The translations under genes were made by a program, and so were the position numbers. Below the pieces are notes generated by a model, which was not told where the DNA came from, ran no database searches, and saw only the letters and a list, made by a program, of their open reading frames with translations. From the NCBI RefSeq assembly GCF_001550065.1, contig NZ_LRUB01000029.1:1-64000 (forward strand): a stretch of 64,000 nt of DNA. The letters are read 5' to 3'. Shown here piece by piece: positions 52,894-61,085 of the stretch; position 1 is the stretch's first letter; each line of letters begins with the position of its first letter. The DNA is from Kordiimonas lipolytica (GTDB lineage: Bacteria > Pseudomonadota > Alphaproteobacteria > Sphingomonadales > Kordiimonadaceae).

Positions 52894-53763
52894 ATGAACA
52901 GGCCGATCAAGAAGATCGTTCTTCCAGTAGCGGGGCTAGGCACCCGTTTCCTGCCAGCGACCAAAGCAATTCCAAAGGAAATGCTGCCGGTGCTTGATAA
53001 GCCGCTGATCCAGTATGCGGTTGAAGAGGCCGTTGAAGCCGGGATCGAGGAGATCATCCTGGTCACGGGCCGCAACAAGCAGGTGATGGAAGACCATTTT
53101 GATCACGCCTATGAGCTTGAAAACATCCTGCAGGAAAAAGGCAAAGGCGCAGCTTTCGATGTTGCGCGCTCCATGCTTCAGGAAGAAGGCCGCATCGTAT
53201 ACGTGCGCCAGATGCGCCCGCTGGGGCTTGGACACGCCATCTGGTGCGCCCGCCACCTGGTGAACGGTCACCCGTTTGCCGTTGCCTTGCCGGATGATCT
53301 GATCAAAGGTAAACCCGGTGCGCTCAAGCAAATGGTCAACTCATACAATGAGCTTGGCGGCAACATGGTTGCTACCATGGATGTCGCGCGCGAAGACACG
53401 TCCAAATATGGTGTAATCACTCCGGGCTCCAGAGACGGCAAGCGCATCGAGGTCAAAGGCCTTGTGGAAAAGCCGCACCCGGCTGACGCCCCTTCCACGT
53501 CTGCTGTGGTGGGCCGCTATATCCTGCAGCCTGAGGTAATGGATATCCTCAGCGACACCAAAGCTGGGGCAGGCGGCGAGATCCAGCTCACGGACGCCAT
53601 GGCGAAACTGATCGGCAAACAGCCGTTCCACGCATTGGAATTCGAAGGTCGCCGCTTTGATTGCGGCAGCAAGCTTGGCTGGCTTCAGGCGAACTTGGCG
53701 ATGGCGGCGGAAGACCCGCACATGGCCGCAGGCGTCAAGGCTATGATCAGCTCGTTCAAATAA
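52894..53763 (+). CDS. galU: UTP-glucose-1-phosphate uridylyltransferase
   Basis: A 289-residue nucleotidyltransferase with the GalU start VLPVAGLGTRFLPATKAIPK (residues about 8-27), KEMLPVLDKPLIQYAVEEA, ALPDDLIKGKPG and the LKGLVEKPHP-type central region. It makes UDP-glucose for envelope glycans. GGGGG precedes the ATG. Last gene of pgi-galU; a strong terminator follows. Confidence 0.97.
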   Translation: MNRPIKKIVLPVAGLGTRFLPATKAIPKEMLPVLDKPLIQYAVEEAVEAGIEEIILVTGRNKQVMEDHFDHAYELENILQEKGKGAAFDVARSMLQEEGRIVYVRQMRPLGLGHAIWCARHLVNGHPFAVALPDDLIKGKPGALKQMVNSYNELGGNMVATMDVAREDTSKYGVITPGSRDGKRIEVKGLVEKPHPADAPSTSAVVGRYILQPEVMDILSDTKAGAGGEIQLTDAMAKLIGKQPFHALEFEGRRFDCGSKLGWLQANLAMAAEDPHMAAGVKAMISSFK

Positions 53764-53777
53764 GCACTATAAACAGT

Positions 53778-53806
53778 GGAGCCGACCAATTAGGTCGGCT
53801 CCTTTC
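53778..53806. terminator. Bidirectional terminator between galU and manC
   Basis: GGAGCCGACC and GGTCGGCTCC form a perfect 10-bp stem with a 5-base loop, then TTTC on the plus strand. On the minus strand the stem follows the manC stop and is followed by ACTGTTTAT. Confidence 0.75.
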
Positions 53807-53809
53807 ATT

Positions 53810-55243
53810 CTATTTCTCACCTTCTCGGTGGAAGTCGTCCTCCAGTCGGACTATGTCATCTTCGCCCAGATAAGAGCCCGACTGCACCTCAATAAGCCTG
53901 AGGGGGATCTTGCCTGGGTTCTCCAGCCGGTGCACGGCGCCAAGCGGCAGATAGATCGACTGGTTCTCACTCATCTGATGGGTTTCATCATCGCGGGTTA
54001 CAATCGCTGTCCCCTCCACGATCACCCAATGTTCTGCCCTGTGATGGTGTTTCTGCAGGCTCAGGCGTTTGCCGGGGTAAACCTCAATCTCCTTGACCTG
54101 ATACCGGTCCCCCATAGCGAGGGTCCTATAGTTCCCCCAGGGGCGATAGACGATCGAATGGAAATGCGCTTCCTCGCGCCCTTCAGCGTTCAACCGATCA
54201 ACAATCTTTTTGACATCCTGGTCGCGGCTCTTGTCCGCCACCAGCACGGCGTCATCTGACGTGACAACAATCAAATCCTTCACCCCAAGGGTGGCCACAA
54301 GCATGCCATCGCCCTGGTGAATGAAGCTATTTGATGTATCTTCCATCATCACGTCGCCGTGCGCCACATTGCCGGAAGCATCCTTTTCTTGCACATCCGC
54401 GAGGGCCGTGAAGCTGCCCACATCCGACCAACCGAATTCCGCTGGCACAACGGCAGCCTTATCGGTGGGTTCCATAATGGCATAATCGATTGATTCTGCG
54501 GGCACGGCGGCAAAGTCCGCTTCTTCCATGCGCAGGAAATTCAGGTCTTTTCGGGCACCCAAAAGGGCCTTTTCGGTTGCGGTAAGCATGTCCGCCTGGT
54601 GACGCCGGAACTCTTCCAAAATCACATCCGCGCGAAATAGGAACATGCCGCTGTTCCAGCTGTAAGTCCCGGCTTCAAGGTACCCCTGGGCCGTAGCCGC
54701 GTCAGGCTTTTCCTTGAAGGCGTCAATATGAAACGCACCGTCGCAGCCCTCAAGCGCTTCGCCTGCAGCGATATAGCCGTAGCCGGTTTCCGGCCGTGTG
54801 GGCGTCATGCCGAAGCAGCACAACTGCCCAGCTACCGCAGCCTCCGCCGCCTTTTTGACAGCCTTGTGGAAACCCGGTGTATCCATAATCACATGGTCAG
54901 ACGGCAGGAACAGAAGAAGCGCCTCAGGATCATCCTTCGCGGCCAGCAGCGCGGCGGCGGCGATCGCGGGCGCAGTGTTGCGCCCCAGTGGCTCCAGCAA
55001 AACCTGGGGCTCGCTGACACCCACTTTTTCGGCCTGTTCGTTCACAATGAAGCGGTGATGCTCGTTCGCGACCACGAGCGGTGCGTCGAAGCCATAATCC
55101 GCCCCTATCCGCTCAAGGGTTTGGGCAAACAGGCTCTTGCTCCCCAGAAGCGGTAAAAACTGCTTCGGATATTTTGACCGCGACAAGGGCCAAAGTCTGG
55201 ACCCGGAACCACCGGAAAGAATGACGGGCTTGATCTTTTTCAC
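53810..55243 (-). CDS. manC: Mannose-1-phosphate guanylyltransferase / mannose-6-phosphate isomerase (ManC type)
   Basis: A 477-residue type II bifunctional enzyme. The nucleotidyltransferase half has VILSGGSGSRLWPLSRSKYP at the start, EPLGRNTAPAI and LFLPSDHVI. The C-terminal cupin (from about residue 350) has LSLQKHHHRAEHW with metal-binding histidines, and VHRLENPG. It supplies GDP-mannose for surface polysaccharide and, if further enzymes exist, GDP-fucose or rhamnose. It ends the minus-strand unit of glycosyltransferase - unknown protein - manC, with 48 bp before it. Confidence 0.95.
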   Translation of the reverse strand: MKKIKPVILSGGSGSRLWPLSRSKYPKQFLPLLGSKSLFAQTLERIGADYGFDAPLVVANEHHRFIVNEQAEKVGVSEPQVLLEPLGRNTAPAIAAAALLAAKDDPEALLLFLPSDHVIMDTPGFHKAVKKAAEAAVAGQLCCFGMTPTRPETGYGYIAAGEALEGCDGAFHIDAFKEKPDAATAQGYLEAGTYSWNSGMFLFRADVILEEFRRHQADMLTATEKALLGARKDLNFLRMEEADFAAVPAESIDYAIMEPTDKAAVVPAEFGWSDVGSFTALADVQEKDASGNVAHGDVMMEDTSNSFIHQGDGMLVATLGVKDLIVVTSDDAVLVADKSRDQDVKKIVDRLNAEGREEAHFHSIVYRPWGNYRTLAMGDRYQVKEIEVYPGKRLSLQKHHHRAEHWVIVEGTAIVTRDDETHQMSENQSIYLPLGAVHRLENPGKIPLRLIEVQSGSYLGEDDIVRLEDDFHREGEK

Positions 55244-55291
55244 GAAACCACCAATATTTTATCTTTTAAATTCATATACTTAATCAATTGC

Positions 55292-56284
55292 CTATGGCGC
55301 AATGCAGGATTGTACGACCTGACCGCCTGGCGTTTCAAGGAAACTCGCGCCGGTGTCAAAAACAAGCCAGTCCCCAAGCCCTTGGGGCGCTGCCCGGAAT
55401 GCTTCCCAATCCAGTTCCACCGTCAATTCTGGCGTCTGGCGCTTCACCATCACGGCGACCAGAAGGCGACCAAGCTGTTGATATCCTTGCGGAATTTTGA
55501 TCCCACCACTGCCACCAACACGCAAGTCCCGCACCAGGCAGCGGGCTTCACGCCGAAGCGCTTTCCCAAGAGGTAGACTTGCAAGATTGGCTCTCAGGTG
55601 CGAACGGTCATAAAGGTACACATTCTGCCCCAAGGGCACTCCAGGGGCACAGTCATTGGGCCCAAAAGCCAGGATGCGTTCAGCATCATCGAGAGACTGC
55701 AGGCTTCTGGCGAACCGGGGATCGTGACTGAGGAAACAGATGCGCGCGAGAAGCGCACGGGCACGGGTGCGGTCCTGCACGCCAACCAAATCCTCCAGCA
55801 GGTGATGCATGGCGGACAGATCCCTGGACGCGACGACCTCATCGAACAAGTCAAGGCCTGGACGCATGGGGGCGCGCCCCAGCTTCAGCCGTCCATCAAG
55901 GGCCACCTGCTGGCCCCGCACTGCGCGCGAAAAGGACACTTCCGCGAACATGGCGCGCTTGGGGGGATCAAGCCACAGGCGCTGCACGCCCGCTTGGTCT
56001 GCCGGGTCTGCGAACAGGCGGTGTACGACCGGCTGCCTGAGAGCCACGCCCCGCATACCGCGGTAGCGGATTGTAACATCCACAGCGCCGCGCGCCATTT
56101 CCTGCTGGTCAGTAACAAAACTGATATCCAGATAACGCGGCCCGTTCTGCGGCAAAGCAAACAGGCGACGCACCGGCCGTTTCTTCAGCTTGATCTTCTG
56201 GTGCCCAAGCATGCCGAAGGCGGCAAGACGCGATGCGGCAAAATCCCGCCGGCCCAGCTCTCGATATCCCTGAAGCGCCGTCAT
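55292..56284 (-). CDS. Hypothetical protein in the polysaccharide locus
   Basis: A 330-residue protein with no family I can name. There is no signal peptide or membrane segment. The composition is rich in Leu, Arg and Gln with many charged residues, and the C-terminal part reads like beta-strands (LTVELDWEAFR, LGDWLVFDTGASF). Its ATG overlaps the stop of the glycosyltransferase gene by 4 bp (ATGA), so the two are translated together, and manC follows in 48 bp. A role in glycan assembly is implied by coupling only. Codon use matches the neighbours, so it appears a real gene rather than a shadow. Confidence 0.75.
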   Translation of the reverse strand: MTALQGYRELGRRDFAASRLAAFGMLGHQKIKLKKRPVRRLFALPQNGPRYLDISFVTDQQEMARGAVDVTIRYRGMRGVALRQPVVHRLFADPADQAGVQRLWLDPPKRAMFAEVSFSRAVRGQQVALDGRLKLGRAPMRPGLDLFDEVVASRDLSAMHHLLEDLVGVQDRTRARALLARICFLSHDPRFARSLQSLDDAERILAFGPNDCAPGVPLGQNVYLYDRSHLRANLASLPLGKALRREARCLVRDLRVGGSGGIKIPQGYQQLGRLLVAVMVKRQTPELTVELDWEAFRAAPQGLGDWLVFDTGASFLETPGGQVVQSCIAP

Positions 56285-57447
56285 GGCAAATCCTGCAAAC
56301 GAGGCAAAAGCGCCTTAAAGAAACGATCAGAGATTTCTTCCGGACTATTAGCCGCCGCCCAGTTACTCAGCGTAACTGCTGTGTGACCTTCTGCTGCTTT
56401 CTCAAGCGCCTGCAGGCAGGCCTGATGGCAGCTATCCATATCGCCAGGCTCGAACGCCTGCACGCAATCTTCCGTACCCGGCAGCGACCGTGCCATCACA
56501 TCCGGCACCACGGAAGGCCTGCCGAAGGTAGCTGCCGTTGCCATCACGCCGGAATTCAGCCCAATGGGATATGGACAAACAACAACATCCGCCGCCTTGA
56601 AAAATGTCTGAACAGACTGGTCGTCCACATGCGCCCTCAGGAGCCGCATGTCTGCGCGGCCTGACGTCAGCGCCAGTATTTCATCCATGAAGTCCGGCGC
56701 CCCTGGCGATCCTGCAACCAGCACCCTGCCCTTGCCTTCAAGCTTTTCCTGAAGCCTGTCAAAAGCCGCCAGGAACTGGCGCGTGCCCTTGTGTGGCCCC
56801 AGCGACCCAAACAGCAGGAACACCTTGTCATCCGGGTTCAGGTCCAGATCGAAACGGGCCTGGCGGGCGCAAATATAGTCGCCGTAAACGCCCTGGTACG
56901 AAGGGTGCGGCACGGAAACCAGCCTGGCGTCATCAAGGGTGTATTGCGGTGCGCATAAGTCTCGCGTCTGTGGGTTCATTACGTGAATCACATCGGCAAT
57001 ATCCGCCATGCCGGCGCGAAGTGCCTTTTCCTCATCCGGAAAGCGCGCGGCATGGGACAGGATATTATGGACGGTCCAAAGCAGGGTATGCCCGTCGTCC
57101 TTCTGGCGCTTCAACCTGTCCAGGAAATGATCCGTCGCCTTTTTTGCCTGACGGATGGTATCGCATTTGTCGAACACCCGGTGCAGCCAGTGGTAATGCA
57201 TCACCAGCTTCAGATCATCCGGCAGGCCTTCTACCTCACCAAGGTCAGCCAGGGGAAAGCAGGCGAATCCATGGTTAAAGCCGCGCGCATATAGCATGCG
57301 CTGATAGGGATTTCGGCTGACGGGCGGAAAGAACGCGAGCAGCCTGGCTGCCTCACCACTGAAGCCAGCCGCCGCGAGCGCATCCATGCCGTCCGTGCAT
57401 TCCTCGTAAAGAGACCGCCCCAATCCATGCTGCCTGATACCGCGCAT
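56281..57447 (-). CDS. Glycosyltransferase (GT-B fold, group 1-like)
   Basis: A 388-residue protein. The C-terminal half has the nucleotide-sugar-binding domain of GT4-like enzymes: KVFLLFGSLGPHKGTRQFLAAF near 205-225, VLVAGSPGAPDF, then VVCPYPIGLNSGVMATAATFG, where an EX7E-like pattern is weak. The N-terminal half is an acceptor domain with HYHWLHRVF and LLWTVHNILSH. It probably adds a sugar in the cytoplasm to a lipid-linked chain. It is first in the unit with the unknown gene and manC, and divergent from rfbC. Confidence 0.85.
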   Translation of the reverse strand: MRGIRQHGLGRSLYEECTDGMDALAAAGFSGEAARLLAFFPPVSRNPYQRMLYARGFNHGFACFPLADLGEVEGLPDDLKLVMHYHWLHRVFDKCDTIRQAKKATDHFLDRLKRQKDDGHTLLWTVHNILSHAARFPDEEKALRAGMADIADVIHVMNPQTRDLCAPQYTLDDARLVSVPHPSYQGVYGDYICARQARFDLDLNPDDKVFLLFGSLGPHKGTRQFLAAFDRLQEKLEGKGRVLVAGSPGAPDFMDEILALTSGRADMRLLRAHVDDQSVQTFFKAADVVVCPYPIGLNSGVMATAATFGRPSVVPDVMARSLPGTEDCVQAFEPGDMDSCHQACLQALEKAAEGHTAVTLSNWAAANSPEEISDRFFKALLPRLQDLP

Positions 57448-57568
57448 ATATGCCGCATTTCCCGATTATCGAAACTCTGCCTTTGCAAGGCCTTATCCTT
57501 TTAATATAAAGGCGACCATATTGATACCACATCTATTTTTGCCATTAGTGATTTGGCAAGGGGGCCAG

Positions 57569-58138
57569 ATGAAAGTTGAAGAATTCCCGATCAAGGGGCT
57601 GTATGCCTTCACGCCGAAACAATTTGGCGACGGGCGCGGCTTCTTTTCCGAGACCTTCAATGCACGGGCTTTTGAAGAAGTGGTGCCTGGCATCACCTTT
57701 GTGCAGGACAATCATTCCCTTTCACGCGACCCGGGTGTGATCCGCGGCCTGCATTTTCAGAACCCACCCCATGCGCAGGGCAAGCTGGTGCGCGTCACCC
57801 GCGGCCGTGTGCTGGATGTAGCCGTGGATCTCCGCAAGGGATCCCCCACGTATGGGAGCCATGTGGCTGTGGAACTGAGCGCCGAGAACTGGAAACAATT
57901 CTGGGTACCCGCAGGTTTCGCCCACGGTTTCTGCACGCTCGAGCCGGACACAGAATTCCTTTATAAGGTGACCGACTATTACGCACCGGATTGCGACAGC
58001 GGCATCGCCTTTGACGACCCGGACCTAGGCATCGACTGGCCGTTTGATCGCGCAAGCGCCACCCTTTCCGGCAAGGATGCGGTTCTTCAGCCGTTCCGTG
58101 AATTCGATTCGCCCTTCACATATGACGACAAGGCATAA
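57569..58138 (+). CDS. rfbC: dTDP-4-dehydrorhamnose 3,5-epimerase
   Basis: Start at 57569 (MKVEEFPIKGLYAF) gives 189 residues with GGGGG upstream; the 16-codon upstream extension is unlike the family. RmlC signatures are GRGFFSETFN, SRDPGVIRGLHFQN with the catalytic His, KLVRVTRGRVLDVAVDLR, and WVPAGFAHGFCTLE. It epimerises the dTDP-4-keto sugar made by RfbB. It opens an rfbC-B-D-A operon with gaps of 12, 4 and 54 bp, giving dTDP-rhamnose for the cell surface. Confidence 0.97.
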   Translation: MKVEEFPIKGLYAFTPKQFGDGRGFFSETFNARAFEEVVPGITFVQDNHSLSRDPGVIRGLHFQNPPHAQGKLVRVTRGRVLDVAVDLRKGSPTYGSHVAVELSAENWKQFWVPAGFAHGFCTLEPDTEFLYKVTDYYAPDCDSGIAFDDPDLGIDWPFDRASATLSGKDAVLQPFREFDSPFTYDDKA

Positions 58139-58150
58139 GGCAGCATTTCC

Positions 58151-59206
58151 ATGAAAGTATTGGTAACAGGCGGCGCAGGTTTTATTGGTTCGGCGGTTTG
58201 CCGCTATCTGGTGGGCGAGCTGGGGCACACGGCGATCAATGTGGACAAGCTGACCTATGCGGGCAACCTTTCCACGCTCAAGGAAATTGAGGACAGCCCT
58301 AACTATCATTTCGAGAAAGTGGACATCTGTGACCGCGCAGCTTTGGATGACGTATTCAAGCGTCACAAGCCAGACGCTGTGATGCACCTGGCGGCGGAAA
58401 GCCATGTGGACCGGTCCATCACAGGCGCTGCAGACTTTATCCAGACCAATATCGTTGGCACTTTCCAGATGTTGGAGGCCGCGCGCGACCACTATGGGTC
58501 GCTGGATGACGCCGGCAAGAAAGCCTTCCGTTTCCTGCATGTATCGACAGATGAAGTTTATGGCTCGCTCGGCGCTGATGGCCTGTTTGAGGAAACCACG
58601 CCTTATGATCCGTCTTCGCCTTATTCAGCCTCCAAGGCATCGGCCGACCATCTGGCAAACGCCTGGTTTGAAACCTATGGTCTGCCGGTTGTGATTTCCA
58701 ACTGTTCGAACAACTACGGACCTTACCACCTGCCTGAAAAGCTGATCCCGCTGATGATCCTGAACGCGCTGGACGGCAAACCATTGCCTGTCTATGGCGA
58801 TGGCTCGAACGTGCGCGACTGGCTCTATGTGGATGACCACGCCAAGGCCCTGTTCACCATCATGACCACCGGACGGCTGGGCGAAAAATATAACGTGGGC
58901 GGCAGGAACGAGCGCACCAACCTGGAAGTAGTTGAGCGCATCTGCGATATTCTTGAAGAACTCCGCCCCAAGAACACGCCTTACAGCGAACAGATCACCT
59001 TCGTGACCGACCGCCCGGGCCATGATGCGCGCTATGCCATCGATGCCACCAAACTTGAGGACGAACTGGGCTGGAAGGCTGAAGAAAACTTCGAGAGCGG
59101 CATCAAGAAAACCATCCAGTGGTATCTTGATAACGAATGGTGGTGGGCGCCGCTTCGCGAGCACGCAGGCGAACGCAAGGGTGTGCTGGCTGCAAAGAAA
59201 GACTAA
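58151..59206 (+). CDS. rfbB: dTDP-glucose 4,6-dehydratase
   Basis: A 351-residue short-chain dehydrogenase/reductase. The NAD motif [12 protein letters not shown] is at residues 4-15, the catalytic YSASKASAD follows [10 protein letters not shown], and the substrate region includes [10 protein letters not shown] and [12 protein letters not shown]. It converts dTDP-glucose to dTDP-4-keto-6-deoxyglucose. Second gene of the rhamnose operon. Confidence 0.97.
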   Translation: MKVLVTGGAGFIGSAVCRYLVGELGHTAINVDKLTYAGNLSTLKEIEDSPNYHFEKVDICDRAALDDVFKRHKPDAVMHLAAESHVDRSITGAADFIQTNIVGTFQMLEAARDHYGSLDDAGKKAFRFLHVSTDEVYGSLGADGLFEETTPYDPSSPYSASKASADHLANAWFETYGLPVVISNCSNNYGPYHLPEKLIPLMILNALDGKPLPVYGDGSNVRDWLYVDDHAKALFTIMTTGRLGEKYNVGGRNERTNLEVVERICDILEELRPKNTPYSEQITFVTDRPGHDARYAIDATKLEDELGWKAEENFESGIKKTIQWYLDNEWWWAPLREHAGERKGVLAAKKD

Positions 59207-59210
59207 AGCT

Positions 59211-60119
59211 GTGGACCGTAAAGAACGCATATTTGTTATCGGCAGCGACGGACAGCTTGCCCTGTCGCTACTTGAGGCCGCATCGGCCCGTAACATAACG
59301 CTGGAGGCTTTCGGGCCGCCGTCGGTCGATCTGACAAATCCTTCTTCACTTGAAGCACCCATTCGAAACTTCAAGCCAACGGTGATCGTCAATGCCGCGG
59401 CCTACACGGCCGTGGATGCCGCGGAAGATAACGAAGACCTTGCCCGAAGCATCAACGCCACAGGACCGGAGGTTGCGGCACAAATCGCAGATGAGCTGGA
59501 CATTCCTTTCATTCAGGTATCGACAGACTATGTTTTCGACGGAACCAAAAAGGACGCCTATGTCGAGGATGATCCGACCGGTCCTCAAGGCGCCTATGGC
59601 CGTACCAAACTTGAAGGTGAAGACCTGGTCCTGTCAGCAGCCAACAAGGCCATAGTTCTGCGCACTTCATGGGTCTACAGCCCGTTCGGGAAAAACTTCC
59701 TCAAGACCATGCTGATGCTCGCCAAGACGCGTGATGAGCTGGGCGTTGTCGCGGATCAGGTGGGCAACCCCACCTATGCCCCCGATATCGCGGAGGCTAT
59801 TCTGGCGATTGTGGAACAAATTGCCCAAACCGGCTGGCGTGATGAGTTTCGCGGGGTGTTTCACCTTGCTGGGACCGGCACAGCCAGTTGGCATGAATTC
59901 GCGGAAGCGATTTTTGAGGCGGGTACAGCACATGGCCTGAAGCGCCCGCACGTGAAGGCGCTGACCACCGCAGACTATCCCACGCCTGCCAAGCGGCCAG
60001 CCAACTCGCGCCTCGACTGCAGCAAGCTGGCCGAGACATTTGGCGTACATCTGCCCTCGTGGGAGCAGAGCATGGTCATGTGCGTTAACAGGCTTTCCGA
60101 AGCCGGGGAACTGGGCTAG
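59211..60119 (+). CDS. rfbD: dTDP-4-dehydrorhamnose reductase
   Basis: A GTG at 59211 (MDRKERIFVIGSDGQLALS when read as Met) gives 302 residues and lies 4 bp after the rfbB stop; the ribosome-binding site is weak, so coupling to rfbB is likely. RmlD features are IGSDGQL, VDAAEDNEDLARSINATG, STDYVFDGTKKDAY and the catalytic YGRTKLEGE. It reduces the keto-sugar to dTDP-L-rhamnose with NAD(P)H. Confidence 0.96.
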   Translation: MDRKERIFVIGSDGQLALSLLEAASARNITLEAFGPPSVDLTNPSSLEAPIRNFKPTVIVNAAAYTAVDAAEDNEDLARSINATGPEVAAQIADELDIPFIQVSTDYVFDGTKKDAYVEDDPTGPQGAYGRTKLEGEDLVLSAANKAIVLRTSWVYSPFGKNFLKTMLMLAKTRDELGVVADQVGNPTYAPDIAEAILAIVEQIAQTGWRDEFRGVFHLAGTGTASWHEFAEAIFEAGTAHGLKRPHVKALTTADYPTPAKRPANSRLDCSKLAETFGVHLPSWEQSMVMCVNRLSEAGELG

Positions 60120-60173
60120 GCTCAGCGGGAAATACCCCGGCGCGGGGTAATGAGTAAAACACTGGGGGAAACC

Positions 60174-61055
60174 ATGAAGGGTATCATTCTGGCAGGTGGC
60201 TTGGGCACACGCCTTTATCCAATCACCAAAGCTATCAGCAAGCAGCTGCTGCCGGTTTATGACAAGCCGATGATCTATTATCCGCTGACCACGCTGATGC
60301 TTTCTGGCATCCGCGAGATTCTGATCATCTCCAGCCCTGAACACTTGCCCCTATATAAAAGCCTTTTGGGCGATGGGTCGCAGTGGGGCATTGAGCTTCA
60401 CTATGCCGAACAACCGGACCCAGGCGGGCTGGCCCAGGCCTTCCTGATTGGTGAAGACTTTGTGGGCGGGCAGCCATCCGCGCTGGCGCTGGGTGACAAC
60501 ATCTATTATGCCGCCGGTTTCTCCACTTACCTGAAGCAAGCAGGCAAAGTGGAAAAAGGCGCCTATGTGTTTGCCTACCCTGTGGGCAACCCGGAAGCCT
60601 TCGGTGTCGTGGAAATGAGCAAGGATGGCCGCGCGCTATCGATTGAGGAAAAGCCGGAAAACCCCAAAAGCAACCTGGCGGTTACGGGGCTTTACTTCTA
60701 CGACAAGGATGTGGTGGATATCGCGAAATCCATCGAGCCTTCCGCCCGCGGCGAGCTGGAGATCACCAGCGTCAATGACGTGTACCTGCAGCGCGGGGAC
60801 CTGAATGTTATCAAGCTGCAGCGCGGCACCGCCTGGCTTGACACCGGCACAGTGGACAGCCTGTTGCAGGCCAGCCATTTCGTGCAAACCATTGAAGCGC
60901 GCCAGGGCCTGAAAATCGCCTGCCCCGAAGAAGTGGCATGGCGTGGTGGCTTCATCACGGACGCGCAGCTTGAGGAAGTCGCCTCCGGCTACAAAAACAG
61001 TTACGGCACTTACCTAAAGGGTATCCTGAAATATGGTGCCGACGGCTATCTGTAG
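60174..61055 (+). CDS. rfbA: Glucose-1-phosphate thymidylyltransferase
   Basis: Start at 60174 ([16 protein letters not shown]) is preferred: GGGGG stands directly upstream and the 293-residue product matches RmlA length. An in-frame ATG 24 bases earlier is less likely. RmlA landmarks are [41 protein letters not shown] and [13 protein letters not shown]. It makes dTDP-glucose, the first rhamnose step, though it is encoded last in the operon. Confidence 0.97.
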   Translation: MKGIILAGGLGTRLYPITKAISKQLLPVYDKPMIYYPLTTLMLSGIREILIISSPEHLPLYKSLLGDGSQWGIELHYAEQPDPGGLAQAFLIGEDFVGGQPSALALGDNIYYAAGFSTYLKQAGKVEKGAYVFAYPVGNPEAFGVVEMSKDGRALSIEEKPENPKSNLAVTGLYFYDKDVVDIAKSIEPSARGELEITSVNDVYLQRGDLNVIKLQRGTAWLDTGTVDSLLQASHFVQTIEARQGLKIACPEEVAWRGGFITDAQLEEVASGYKNSYGTYLKGILKYGADGYL

Positions 61056-61085
61056 ACCAGGGCCAACCTTTAACGGGAAACAATA

